A stretch of 64,000 bases of DNA, taken from Balanoglossus misakiensis. Its lineage: Eukaryota; Hemichordata. Location: the NCBI GenBank assembly GCA_040954595.2, contig CM082582.2, positions 2,108,001 to 2,172,000 of the forward strand, given 5' to 3'. A program made the position numbers and the translations under genes. The notes beneath the pieces are model-generated. The model saw only the letters and a program-made list of their open reading frames with translations, ran no database searches and was not told the origin of the DNA. Numbering within the stretch: the first letter of the stretch is position 1; each line of letters opens with the position of its first letter. This document shows positions 47,718-59,832 of this stretch, piece by piece.

Positions 47718-47871
47718 CTGCAAGTTGATAACCTTTGAGAAGTATCATGTGGTGTGGATCAGCCGCATAATCCTTCATTGGTACCATCTGTACTTCACCA
47801 TATGCTTTGAAGTTAAGTTTTTGGAGTTCAGGCAGTTTGCGGGGTGATATGATTGAGAAATGGACTCCTCT
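47718..47871 (-). CDS. MED25 VWA-domain exon (C-terminal part)
   Basis: Minus strand, acceptor ...tgtattttcacag, donor gtaggt, 154 nt, phase 0 to 1. It reads RGVHFSIISPRKLPELQKL and DPHHMILLKGYQLA. Human MED25 has RGIHFSIVSPRKLPALRLL and DPRHMVLVRGLVLP. This is the last strand/helix of the von Willebrand A fold that anchors MED25 to Mediator. It joins in phase to the exon at 59113-59232 across an 11.2-kb intron that is almost entirely one transposon. Confidence 0.95.
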
Positions 47872-48279
47872 CTGTGAAAATACAACATTTGCTAAGAATC
47901 GAAATTTGGCATTCACATGTGAAGTCGTTAATGATGCGACAACTACAATTCAAACTTAAAAACAAAAGAGTTTTTGAGACTTGAGTTGTTGTCATCTTTT
48001 TGAAGACAATCCGAACATTGGGCATTCCTTATCTTTACTGAAAATTTAGTTGCCCCAGCAAATATACAAGTTCAATTTAATAATCACATACATACTAGAA
48101 AATGTTCCCAAAACGATGCATTTAGATGTAAAACACATTTCAACCCTTACGAAAAAGGTTCTATAGAACTCTATAGACCTCTATAGAAACGTGTAGAATT
48201 CAATAGAAAATCAATAGAATATTATTTTCTATAGAATTATACAGATGATTTCCATTAAACTAGCCGTCAATAGATTTTC

Positions 48280-49290
48280 TATTGAAAATATTACCTAGCA
48301 TGAAATAAGTGAAAAATGATTTTAATAGGTTTTAACATGATTATCATACAATGACAAAGCAATTTGTAAGATTTGCCCCCATTACACATATTTCACTGTG
48401 AACAAAGTATATTTTAACAGAAATCCACAGACTCTATTGAATTCTATTGATGTCAATAGATTTTCTATTGAAAAATATTGTCAACTTTGAAATGGTTGAA
48501 AGAAATATTTTTCCCTAGTTTTTAGCAAATGTGTGCACATAATCATCACAAAATGACAAAGGAATTTGTCAGGTTTGCCCCAACTACATACATTTCACTG
48601 TGAACAGTGTATTTTAACAAAAATCCACTGTCTCTATTGAATTCTATTGCCGTCAATAGATTTTCTATTGAAAAATATTGCCAACCATGAAATAGGTGAA
48701 AGAAACATTTTCCCCTAGTTTTTAGCAAATGTGTGCACATAATCAACACAAAACGACAAATGAATTTGTCAGGTTTGGCCCAACTACATATATTTCACTG
48801 TGAACAGTGTATTTTAACAAAAATCCACTGACTCTATTGAATTCTATTGCCGTCAATAGATTTTCTATTGAAAAATATTGTCAACCTTGAAATGGTTGAA
48901 AGAAATATTTTTCCCTAGTTTTTAGCAAATGTGTGCACATAATCATCACAAAATGACAAAGGAATTTGTCAGGTTTGCCCCAACTACATACATTTCACTG
49001 TGAACAGTGTATTTTAACAAAAATCCACTGTCTCTATTGAATTCTATTGCCGTCAATAGATTTTCTATTGAAAAATATTGCCAACTATGAAATAGGTGAA
49101 AGAAACATTTTCCCCTAGTTTTTAGCAAATGTGTGCACATAATCAACACAAAACGACAAATGAATTTGTCAGGTTTGGCCCAACTACATATATTTCACTG
49201 TGAACAGTGTATTTTAACAAAAATCCACTGACTCTATTGAATTCTATTGCCGTCAATAGATTTTCTATTGAAAAATATTGCCAACCATGA
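48280..49290. repeat. Left subterminal array, ~200-bp period, five copies
   Basis: ctctattgaattctattg occurs at about 48432, 48632, 48832, 49032 and 49232. Alternate copies are more alike (48546-48749 and 48946-49149 are almost identical), giving a 400-bp higher-order period. Each copy carries inverted ctattga / tcaatag words such as gtcaatagattttctattga. Confidence 0.92.
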
Positions 49291-49615
49291 CCGGACGCTA
49301 AGGATTTTGATTTAGGCGAAGATTGTATCGTTTGGCCATGGAAAGTAACCAGTTCACCCCGAGCAAACAGATACCAGTATACATTCAGCTCAAACACACA
49401 GCTATTCATTCTTAATCATTCTATTTTATATTGTGAATGAATACTTGACAAATATGTCTCTGTAAATAATTCATTTATTACAATTTCAAAATGATATCTG
49501 CAAAACACTGGTACATATACAAATCTGTATATAAATACAAATCAGAAGAAACAGACTCTCAACTACAGTACTGGGGTAAGTGTTTGCTACCTACAGACTT
49601 TTTTTGCAGCCCTTA

Positions 49616-52600
49616 TCAGTCCCTTTCAAAAGGGTTGGGGAGTGGTGAGAGGTAAATTGACTCACCCATTCCAAGAACTACACATTTACGTCTCAAAAAC
49701 GATGGTCGCACAGCAATTCTTTCATGTGAAATCTCACGCAGTGGTTTTACATGTGTACACTGTATGCCAATTTCATTGTCAACAAACATTGACCTCCCAC
49801 TTAAACACCTACTGGCTATCAGGAATGATCTTTCATTACAGTGACAATCACCTTGGCATATGCAACCTGGCCTAAGAATTACAAGGTTTCTTATTACATA
49901 CAATTGCTCATCTTGTCCCTGAAAATAATGGTTCGTTCTCTTTGCTGCCCTAGTGTAGCTACTTGTTGTGAACACAGCACCTGATATAGTGAATCTCTTG
50001 TAATATTTGGCATTCACATTCAAGATAGGGTGGCCCACAGCCTCCTCTACAGCTAACCTGTCTGTCAATCTTATATCTGTTTGTCAGCAGCTCCCATGGC
50101 CACAACCCCTGAGCAGCTATGAAAGTCCCTCTTTAAATGCACAATTCCTCTAGACAATTTGTCAAATAGTGGCCTCAGATCACTATCCTGCGGTATAATT
50201 GTGGATCTTCTTGATAAATCTCTCCACAGACAGAATGTGTTTGAAATCTGTGAAGGCACACTTTGAGTACCCTGAAATAGCTTCATGATTACACCATTGT
50301 GACTTTCAAACACAAAGGAAGATGTAGCCCAGAGAGGTGCCCATTCCCTAACACTACTAGACAAATGCAGTAGAATGTGCATATTAAATGACATCACTTC
50401 TTTCCCATAAAGGCATTCAGTTTGAGTCACAAACTTTCTGATTGCCTGCTCTGCCAGATCAACAGAGCGGGCTGTTACTTTTTCCTGAAGTAACGTGTGG
50501 ATTCCAAAAACCAGCAAAAACCAATGGTTCAGAAAAACTGCAGGTAACACACCTCTCAGAACAATTAAAGAATAGAAAAGGAGAAATGCCCTCCACTCCG
50601 AACCTTTCCAATACTTTCTGTAATCTAACGATCGTGGTGTCCTGGTTATTTCATTTGGAGGAAACTGCTGCACCAAACGGGAATTAATTACACGTTGTTT
50701 AGCAGGGGCTAAGTACCAGGGTTTCTGCTTGTTTTCACTGTCAAGCCAAAGTGAGGTGATTTGCCTGACAACCCCTAATAAAACACAATGCAAATAATCA
50801 GGAACAAACCCTTTCACAATGTCGAAATTGGGAAGCAACATACACACACTGGGTCCCTTCACACCCAATATTGGTCGGTCTCTTTCAACCGCCTGCCTAC
50901 AACAATCCTCATACTGATCGTTATTCCTCAACTCAGGATGAGGAAGATCCTGTACACTATATACACGTGCATGACCATTGCCCTTTGCTATGTATTCCCC
51001 TGGGTGCAGGCACCAGTCACATCCATACTGCCCATTATACTGTTTGCAATTGCGCATCAAAGGCCTGGCAGCTGAATAAGAAGAACACAATAACACATGG
51101 ACACATGTTGTGATTATCTCACCAGAACTTTGATTTCTCCAGGTAAAACCATCATTACCCAATTTCACACATTCTTCAACAAATGGTGCCAAAAAACAAT
51201 CCATCTGTGGTTTGGATTGACCAAACCATAGGCCAGGCATGAGAATATTTTGTTTTTGACATTTTGGAGTCAGTTCTGTCACTACACACTGAATGGGCCA
51301 TATTGAGAAACCAGAGGACTTAAAGGCAGGGACCCCATCACAATTCCAGAGAAGGGTTAAGTCATTATCTCTTATGATACCATTTTCAAGGAGATCTTGA
51401 TAAATGGAGCCATCCAATAAAGTTGAAACTGACAATTCACTATTAATATTCTGATTTTCTAATAAATCTACAAGTTGGTCCTTGATTGGCATTACAATGA
51501 AAAAATTGTTATTTGCTACAGATATTTGCTCACTGAAAGGCTCATTACAGCTACCACAAGTGGTGTCAGTTTGAATTTCGCCCTCGGCACCAAGATATGC
51601 CATACAACTACAGCAATAGAAGTGCTTCTTACACGACACAGCTGTCTCAGCAAAACAGTTCTTAAAAAAGTATGGTGTTGCTGGTACAGTTTCTGGTGCT
51701 ATCAGGTTAATGACGTGCAACAAGTCTTTGAGAGCATCTTTCGTAAGTCGGTGTCCGAGGACAAAAGCCTGGAGAAGTAGACAAAGCTGTTCTGTTGTGA
51801 CATTCATCTCTCCAGTTCCTTCTTCAGCTCCCTGAGAATTAGAAAAATAGTAGTACATTTAGAAAAATAGGACAACCAGAAATAACATGAACAATGCAAT
51901 GGTCACACTCACAGGACTGACACATTTAATTGTGATTTGACATTTGTGAAAACAGGCTCTGATCTCTTATGCATTGATCACCAGATTTTGAAAACAGGGG
52001 TCATGCTCTAAATAATAGGCCTCCTTGAGAATTAAAATAAATGCATTCACAACCATAGAGACACTAGCTTTCATACTTGTATTTTATAATAACGATGTGT
52101 ATTAAGTTGAATTAACATATAAAACAGATTGATTAGTGGAATACTAAACGATGTTGTAATAGCTAAACAAATAAACAATTTTTAAATTTCCGATGATCAA
52201 AAGTTGGTCACATTGCTAAAAGAATAGAGACATTTTGGTGTGTATCACTGTCATGTTTCTGTCAAGGAATCAATGTGTATATTGCACCATGTCCACTTTT
52301 TCAAGTTGTAAATGCACACCCTTCAGTAAGTACACTTACTTTGAAAGTAAATCATCAAAATAATGTAAAAAGTCATAGATCATAAGTGATTAAGGTAAGT
52401 TACCGCACAAAATTCAAATTGGCAACCATAAAATTTTTAAAGTCAAAAGCAGAACCTACCAATTCATCACCACTTTCTCCTGTGCCCGTCCCATTAGTGT
52501 TTTCGTTTGATATGCGTGTGTGTATAATTTCTTCACTTTCTTCAATCTCTCCACTTCCGTCACTCAGTAAGTTGACATGTGACGTTTCCTGAGCTGGTAC

Positions 52601-53510
52601 TTGGTCATCTATGATGAATGATGTCTGATCATCTGATGTTTCGTCGGCTGATAAATAGTCATCTGTGTCTGGTTCTGTAGTGCTGTATTCATCAATGTCT
52701 GTATCTCTGTGAGAGAAAGTTAGTCCACTTCGATAACTGTCATGAGAGGCGTTACCATCATATAAATATTCATCATTGCCACTTTCAGATTGGTAGTCAC
52801 TATTTACAGAACAACTGTCAGTGTCGATGGCGATATCATCAGTCTGAAAGATATGAATAGAATGTGGTTAAGATATGTATTTCAGTATAGCGGGACTACA
52901 TAATGCATATTACATCATTTGATTCTAAATCTCAGAGGAAAGTGCTAATGCTTTAATAGTTCTTATAAAGAAAAGTAGGCTGGTGTCAGTAATGACCTGT
53001 TTTTTTTTGTTTTTTTCCCTCAATATTCGTAGTACTAAATTATTTTTCAATTAAAAAAATACTGCAGCGGCATAAATGCTGCTATATTTAGACAAAGAGT
53101 TGGAGATGTACAAGCTAGCCTTTTGGACTTTAATAAAACCAAAAAGAACAGAAATAAAATGCATACACTACCTATGACACCCTATAATTATAACAATCAC
53201 CGAGAAATGACAGACAATGCCAGTTTTCGCCCGGCGCTTGCTGCAGTTCCGTAGCCAGCAACTTTCCTCGATGTGTGTGTTACGGAAGGGGCACCTTTCT
53301 GTAACACACACACATCGAGGAATGTTGCAGGCTACGGAACTGCAGCTGCAGCAAGCGCGGCGCATACTTCAGGCCGTGGTAAAAAAGAGCTACACTTACC
53401 TCTAAACCATGTTTATCGCGAATTCGCCATCTAAACAAGGTTCTCTTTGGAATACTGACTTCGGTATCATTTAGGTAACGCTTGTATGGACGGCGCACGA
53501 CCCTCGACAT
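49616..53510 (-). CDS. DDE transposase of the BEN transposon (three exons)
   Basis: Minus strand. Exon 1 53510-53400 starts MSRVVRRPYKRYLNDTEVSI and ends at gtaagt. Exon 2 52843-52460 is acidic (TDDIAIDTDS, DSYRSGLTFS). Exon 3 runs from 51831; all junctions are phase 0. Exon 3 has a Cys/His cluster (SCKKHFYCCSCMAYLG, TTCGSCNEPF), then the catalytic core: LLWNCDGVPAFKSSGFSIWP (first Asp), LMPGLWFGQSKPQMDCFLAP, GCDWCLHPG, FVPDYLHCVLLGVVRQ (second Asp) and SSFVFESHNG (Glu). The spacing is that of tnp2/Transposase_21-like enzymes. A stop at 50071 follows ADKQI. Another frame from about 50079 to 49616 gives a typical tail ending LSPLPNPFERD, so the full protein probably needs one more base in the T3 run at 50080-50082. 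Otherwise the gene looks intact and recent. Confidence 0.88.
53230..53362. repeat. Long hairpin in transposase intron 1
   Basis: The left arm gcgcttgctgcagttccgta... and the right arm ...ggaactgcagctgcagcaag are inverted copies over about 60 bases around a tight loop at about 53290. The shared core is cctcgatgtgtgtgttac / gtaacacacacacatcgagg. A few mismatches and a 6-9 base difference remain. It could be a tiny foldback MITE or a structured intronic RNA. Confidence 0.85.
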
Positions 53511-53949
53511 GTCTCTTCCGCGACGAACAGCGATCTGATGATCTAGTGAATCAGCTGTGCAAGCGTCGGTGACTGCGGTGCATGCTGGGTGATAGATATG
53601 GCATCATCTCAAGTACAAATTTTAACGTTCCGATCGATCTGTGGTACTACTTTAAGGTGAATTTTGGCGTTTCAAAATAAAGTGAATGATATCTTAACGT
53701 GTTTTTTTTTCAAATAACATCTCAGCTCTAAGAAATGCTGTATTTTAAAATCACATGACCTACTGCATGACCTTTGACTCTTCTCATAAACGCCCGCATT
53801 TCTTACCCAGCATGCATCGAGGTAAATAAATAGTCGGCGAACTCCTGACCTTTTACAGCTGATTCAGTAACCACCGAAGACACACTACGCGTCACTCGCT
53901 ACCAGCTCCGCTTAAGATTTCGCTATTTACGAACGTCGATCTAGTCACC
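53511..53949. promoter_or_regulatory. Shared bidirectional promoter with mirrored motifs
   Basis: The two start codons of the transposon point away from this 439-bp gap. Two word pairs are placed symmetrically and inverted: gaatcagctg (about 53548) with cagctgattc (about 53858), and gcatgctgggt (about 53580) with acccagcatgc (about 53805). cccagcatgc resembles the core of ZNF143/Staf sites. No TATA box is obvious. The symmetry suggests that one factor controls both genes, possibly a transposon-encoded one. Confidence 0.6.
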
Positions 53950-56900
53950 ATGAAGTACGCTTTATTTGATTTTTACGAAGAAAAGAGTGTTGAAGTTGGT
54001 GAGACGAATTGGATAGAAGATCTCGATGAAGACGACGTTATGAGTTTTGACTTCAACGAAGATTGTGCTGTCCAGTGGCCATCAAAGAAGGCAGGAAGAG
54101 ATCCGGCGAGATATGTAGCAAGAGTTATCAAGTTTAGCGGTAAGAATTGTTTGGATTTTTTCAAAACTCAAAAAAAACGTGTCAGGTAGAAACATTTCCC
54201 AATGTTGAAGACGTTCATTGTAGAAAGTTACCTTTATCTCGATCCCAGGGTCTTGGGCTCCCTTGAACCAAACACAGCTTGTTAACTTCCTGTTCATTGT
54301 TATACTATTTGCATAACAAAACGAGTTGCCAGGAAAGCCAGCAACCCCTTTGTTTTACTTTGTGACACAATTTTTTTACGTGGTTTGTGTTGTGCATTTT
54401 TGATCGTCAGCAAAAGTTTCTCATTCAGTTGTGTGTGTGTGTGTTTTTCACAACCAGGTCATAATGTTTATCTTTACAGATGACAGGCAGGAGCTGTTGC
54501 GACTAGCCAACGTCTATGTCAAAAAACGGGTGAACACAAACATTAAGACTCCAGAATATGGACGGGGGAAACGTGAAAAGGCACCAAAGAGAATCTACAC
54601 CGACAGCGAAGATGATGAAGATGATTATGTACCGGTAAGTTGATATTTAACTACCATGTGGCTGATGCAGAATTCAATATGATTTATCTAGGTACAGATG
54701 ATATTAATTTCTCGTTGTCAATATAAACACCCATTTTCAAAACTCCATGCCAAGTGTTCAGAAGTATCTCACAATAATCATTTCATTTCTTTTTCAGGAA
54801 AAAAATAACTTGAATAAAAAAAAGAAGATCAGCCAAAAGAATTCGTCTTTAAATTTGCTGAGAAAGTTAGAAAGCAAGAAGACATCTGAAGTTCGTAAAA
54901 AAATGGAGGAGGATGTCCAGTCACTTAAGTCTGTAAGTACTGGCAATGTCATACGCTACAATTTCTGCCCCTGAAGCATATACTTTTACTTCCAAACTTG
55001 CACAAAAGCTAAAATAATGCTGACGTATAAGAGAGTGTTGTGAGCTTGTGTGGCTTAATTATGAAACAGGGATTGCACTAGTGTTTGCTCAGAATGAGTC
55101 CCTGTCACATGAAATTAAAGACAGGAAATTAAAATTTTTGTATTTATGTGAGAGATGGGACCCCTCTGTGTAAAAAGTAAGAGTCCCCCTGAAAAGTTCG
55201 GGAAGCAAAATATGGGGTTAACGCAACCCCTGCAAAATGTATCTTTAAAATGTGAGCAAAGTTATGCAATTATTGAAACTAATAATATTTCCATCAAAAA
55301 GTGACTGCAGTTCAGTGCTGTTGATGGGTAAATATCACAAGCATGTTGAAATCCATGTATGAACTGTGTTGTTATTGTTGACAACTGTGATTTTTAGTCT
55401 ATTTCATTAATGTTCCTCTGCATTCTAGAGTTCATTCCGTGCTTCAACACCAGTGTCCAGTGGCTCAGAAGGCTATGATGAGGACAAGCTACACCAAGAA
55501 ATAAGGGAATTGAAGGAGGAAAATGCTGCACTATGCTATTCTCTTCGAGTGTTAAAAGGTAAAAGAATATTGATACACGCATTGAATAAAGTCAGTGGAT
55601 TGTTTTAGTTCTTGTATATTTTTAATGCAATGAGTAGGTTTTAGCTGAATCAAATTATTTTGTCAGTGTTTTTTTTTGTTTTATTTTTAGAAATATCAAA
55701 AGTCAACAGCCAAAATATGCCACAGAATGATTGTTTTTGAAAATACTCATGAATATCACAAAAGAACATCATTTTCGGCATTTTTTTGACGAGAAATTGA
55801 AGTATCAAGGACTCCATATATGTTTTGAAATACAAAGTAAAATGTTACCATAATTAATTTATAAATGAAAAACATTTAATTTATTCACTTGTACATGATG
55901 ACTAAGCTGGGCAAGCTGTAACTTACCTTTTTCAGCACCAATGAAAGCCTTCATTTGTGACCAGCTTTCTCAAACTATGTGTTTTGTAGTTACTTGACAA
56001 TAGTTTGATAATGCTGGTCAGTATGTAAACATCTCAGTTCACCACAATTAAAATAATTTTGTTTATGGATGATGGTCCACTGTCTTATTGGTTAACAATA
56101 TTTTTTTGCCAGGATTGTCTCTTTTTTATTCCTTTTCCTATGAACTATTGGAGTTAAATCAATGAACATATGTCCTATACCTCTATTTTCTAATCTTTTT
56201 AAATGGTATAGAGTTACCTGGCCTGCTTGGACAAATTGCTGATGTAAAAAGAACATTTGGTGTAAAGACTGGTGCACCTGCAGTCTCAAAGACAAATAAC
56301 TCCAGTGGAACACATGATGCCCCATTGAACAGTGAAGAGGTAACTGTTGACATCTATTTCAATTTATCATGAATGTGTGATTTCAGGAATCTGCATAGAC
56401 ATAGTCATAGTCATTCAAATAATACTTCTGCTTCTTAGGTTCAACCATATGGCCTAAGTAAGAAAATTCTTTGTTCTGCATGTGTATGTTTTGCGAGATT
56501 TCATGAAAAAAACTTTTCTGCCTGCAAATTTTTGTATACATGCTTTGGGAAATGTGATTGAAACACCTGCATGCTTGCAGAATGTCACATTTGAGTGCAA
56601 CTTAACAGGGTGAAAAATTAGTTTCTGCTGAGATTCTTGATAAGGTGCTTGTATTACATGGAAACTATCGAGTAAATATTAAATTTACCTGTTAAAAATT
56701 TCTGTGTTTCTGAACTTGTGCACTTACCTATCAAAATCTGAGTGGATGCAAAACAAAGAATTTAATTATTTTGGTCATAAAGTTTTTGTTTATTTATCTG
56801 CAGACCTGATGATTGCAACTCTGTTTAGAACAGATCATGGCTCTGCAACTTTACTTCCATGGAAAATGTGGTTGTATTGTTAGAGCTGTTGATTTCATAG

Positions 56901-57777
56901 AAAATAGAAAGTATTGTAAGAACTCTGTGATAGAGTTTTTACTGTATTTTCTATTTTATCAGGTTTTCTATGACAGAAATCATATTTATTTTGTGTCTGC
57001 CTCTAGTGTTACCAATTATTTTGGTCTTTTTCAGATTTTGGTCAATGATGAGATGATAGTAACTGCCAAGCAGCTGAACCGCGTTGACAAATCAACAGCG
57101 AAGAAAATGACGTATGATTTGATGGCAGTGGTGTTTGATAGGGAAACACTCAGGACTCATTCGTATAGTGGCAGAGTGTGCAACTCAGTCAAGGGTTCTT
57201 TACCCAAACCAGCGCTGGATGCCGACAAAATAAGAGCCATTAAAGGTATGTAGGTATTAAGTTACTTATCATCTCCAATTATTAATTTGCTATTTTAGGT
57301 CATAGGAATACACAAAGATATATTGGCATTTTGTATATTTGGAGTGATCAGTGATGTATACCTCTTTAACATAGTGTAACCTGCTGTAGATAGGGTGCAA
57401 ATTTTGCAGTGCTTTTGCAAAATCTGCTTTGGTCTGCTAATGGAGACCTGTATGTGGAATGAGATAGGCCATCTTTAAAAAGTTGTAAAAGCGTTTAAGG
57501 GACTGCAAATCAAATATACCATTCTCTCTACCGTAACCGTGATATATTTTCATTTAGTTTGTTCTTTGTTTCTGGCGGTTAGGTTTTAGAAAAAAAAATA
57601 TAGTATGGCAAACAAAGACATCTCTAAGGTTTGAGCTTTGGTTCAGTACAATTTCATTCAGCAATTATTTTTCTCTGTTTCCCCACAGATATTGTATGCA
57701 GCAAGTTTGACTGCAAGGTTGCTGAGGTGGAGCAGTACATTAAAATGAAAATTTACTCCGAAGCAAAACACAAGTAG
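53950..57777 (+). CDS. BEN-domain protein (seven exons, ~345 aa)
   Basis: Exons 53950-54139, 54480-54634, 54798-54932, 55429-55558, 56212-56339, 57035-57245 and 57689-57777 all have GT-AG borders and consistent phases, 346 codons including TAG. The N terminus MKYALFDFYEEKSVEVGETN has an acidic stretch and RYVARVIKFS. The middle is basic with a DSEDDEDDY acidic patch and a coiled-coil-like segment (LHQEIRELKEENAALCYSLR). The last two exons form the BEN domain: KQLNRVDKSTAKKMTYDLMA, VFDRETLRTHSYSG, KPALDADKIRAIK and a final helix ending YIKMKIYSEAKHK. BEN domains bind short, often palindromic DNA. It lies between the transposon ends with the transposase, so it is element cargo or machinery, not a host gene by default. 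Confidence 0.88.
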
Positions 57778-57865
57778 TGTGGTTAACTGTTTCATTTATG
57801 TGTTTTGCTTATCTTTATTTATTTAAACTCTATTTTTCATGTCACCTTTTTTATTGATTTATTGC

Positions 57866-57871
57866 AATAAA
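57866..57871 (+). terminator. Polyadenylation signal of the BEN gene
   Basis: aataaa about 90 bases after the TAG, in a T-rich region, fits a 3' end. Confidence 0.65.
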
Positions 57872-58099
57872 ATGTTAAGTTTTAATTTGATGAGTATGTT
57901 GGTTTTTTCTCAAATATTTCACTGAAAGCCAGCAGAAAACTAATTTGACTGAGGCAACACTGTATTTAGCACATTTATGTGTTAATATTAAACAACAGAC
58001 TGAAAGAATATGCTGAGTATTCAGTGAAGTATTTTTTTTTATAAATATCAATCTTTTTGCCCCAATCCCACCCCTCTATCTTTGGTAACCAGATAATAC

Positions 58100-58850
58100 A
58101 GGATCAATACACATCTATAACTCTTCTATAGAAGTTCAATAGAAAATCAATTGAAATCTATATCTCTTCTATAGAAAATCAATACACATCTATAACTCTT
58201 TTATAGAAGTTCAATAGAAAATCAATTGAAATCTATATCTCTTCTATAGAAAATCAATAGCATATCAATGGAAATCTAGATCTCTTCTATAGAAAATCAA
58301 TACACATCGATAACTCTTCTATAGAAAATCAATAGAATATCAATTGAAATCTATATCTCTTCTATAGAAAATCAATACACATCGATAACTCTTCTATAGA
58401 AAATCAATAGAATATCAATTGAAATGTATATCTCTTCTATAGAAAATCAATACACATCTATAACGCTTTTATAGAAGTTCAATAGAAAATCAATTGAAAT
58501 CTAGATCTATTCTATAGAAAATCAATACACATCGATAACTCTTCTATAGAAAATCAATAGAATATCAATTGAAATCTATATCTCTTCTATAGAAAATCAA
58601 TACACATCCATAACTCTTCTATAGAAAATCAATAGAATATCAATTGAAATCTATATCTCTTCTATAGAAAATCAATACACATCGATAACTCTTCTATAGA
58701 AAATCAATAGAATATCAATTGAAATCTATATCTCTTCTATAGAAAATCAATACACATCTATAACTCTTCTATAGAAGTTCAATAGAAAATCAATTGAAAT
58801 CTATATCTCTTCTATAGAAGTTTAATTGAAAAGTGGCCAAAAGTCCATAG
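58100..58850. repeat. Right subterminal array of ttctatagaa / caatagaa words
   Basis: A unit of about 75 bases (atctatatctcttctataga ... aatcaattgaaat) is repeated about nine times. Each unit has two or three palindromes ttctatagaa and caattga. The same ttctatagaa word stands in the terminal repeats and the left end, so it is the likely recognition site of an element protein. Confidence 0.93.
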
Positions 58851-59112
58851 AAGTCAATAGAATTTCCATAGAAATTCCATTGAGTTTCCATGGAATATCC
58901 ATTGATTCTTAATAGAAATTTTTATTGAAAAGCAATAGAAGTTCTATAGAACTTTTTCGTAAGGGAATCAATCAAAGTGTATTATAAAACCAGATTCCAA
59001 GAAAATACAGCTGTTCAAAGGGGCTTAGGCTTTTTTCATCTTCCCTTGTCAGGTTGATATGACTATTGTTAGTATGCAGTGTTGTATGAAATGTTTTACA
59101 TCGCTTACTTAC

Positions 59113-59232
59113 CTCACCCAACATGGCAGCCAATTGTTCTACAGTAAATCCACTGTAATTAATACTACCTTGACTTGGCAAAGGATATGGAGGAGAGTTC
59201 AGATCAATATACAATGTTTCTATATTGGTGCG
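59113..59232 (-). CDS. MED25 VWA-domain exon (middle)
   Basis: Minus strand, acceptor ...ctctttgtatacag, donor gtaagt, 120 nt, phase 0 to 0. It reads RTNIETLYIDLNSPPYPLPS and INYSGFTVEQLAAMLGE. Human MED25 has THRVCLLICNSPPYLLP and TYSGCTTENLVQQIGE. The upstream exon (61316-61414) ends with two bases of a codon, so one base is missing at the junction: a very short exon is overlooked or a base is lost. Confidence 0.92.
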
Positions 59233-59832
59233 CTGTATACAAAGAGAAGATAAAACAATATTTTGTTATTGGCAGTATTGTCAGTCAGTGTTTTTTTTAA
59301 CCCTTCCACCCCAATTTCCTCTTCAGTGCTCCAACCTTAACATAGAAAACAATGCAGTTGGACTGAACCATTGTGGTGATCAGGGTAATGTAACCAGGGT
59401 TCCCCAGTCATTTTGTTAACATTCCTTATGGTACCATAAATGCAGTCATATTAATGGTAAGACAGGTGTTACATGGGGTTTCAAAATCACTTATTGCTCC
59501 ACCCCCCCCCCCCAACAATAGCCAAAATACTGTCAGTGTTATCCAAATTCTTATTTCACACCTGTTACAACTAACAAGGTATCTGTCACAGTCATTTTAT
59601 GCTCTTTTAGTATCCAGGATCTATTGTCGATGATATAATCATCTCTGATCAGACTAGATTGCATGTATAGCTCAACAGAATAATATTGAAGGTCAGAATG
59701 CTTTTGATGAGGAAACAAAACACCAACTGCGAGATTATATCTTCTTCAGAAAATACCATCATTTTTATGTTAGTCAAGATACTTTGCAACTGGTGTATTG
59801 TTCTCTCATCAAAAGCATTCTGACCTTCAATA
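59233..59832. other. MED25 intron with C-run and old repeats
   Basis: A diverged TTAA-type mini element (about 59300-59390) and a C-run (about 59502-59514) are present. aatattgaaggtcagaatgc at about 59685 is inverted at about 59813 (gcattctgaccttcaatatt), forming a palindrome of about 150 bp. Confidence 0.5.

Larger units (their letters stand above)
48144..58965. mobile_element. 10.8-kb DNA transposon with transposase and BEN-domain genes
   Basis: The left end cccttacgaaaaaggttcta and the right end, inverted, cccttacgaaaaagttctat are matching terminal repeats, continuing tagaact and differing by one base gap. AA occurs outside both ends and may be a 2-bp target duplication. Within the ends are subterminal arrays (48280-49290 and 58100-58850). 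The centre holds two divergently transcribed genes with clean splice sites. The element occupies all but about 420 bases of one MED25 intron. The transposase type, short duplication and repeat-rich ends point toward the CMC/EnSpm group, though a KDZ-like assignment is not excluded. Confidence 0.85.

Noticed and set aside
50442-51780. Plus-strand frames across the transposase
   Set aside because: Antisense shadows of the transposase exon 3.
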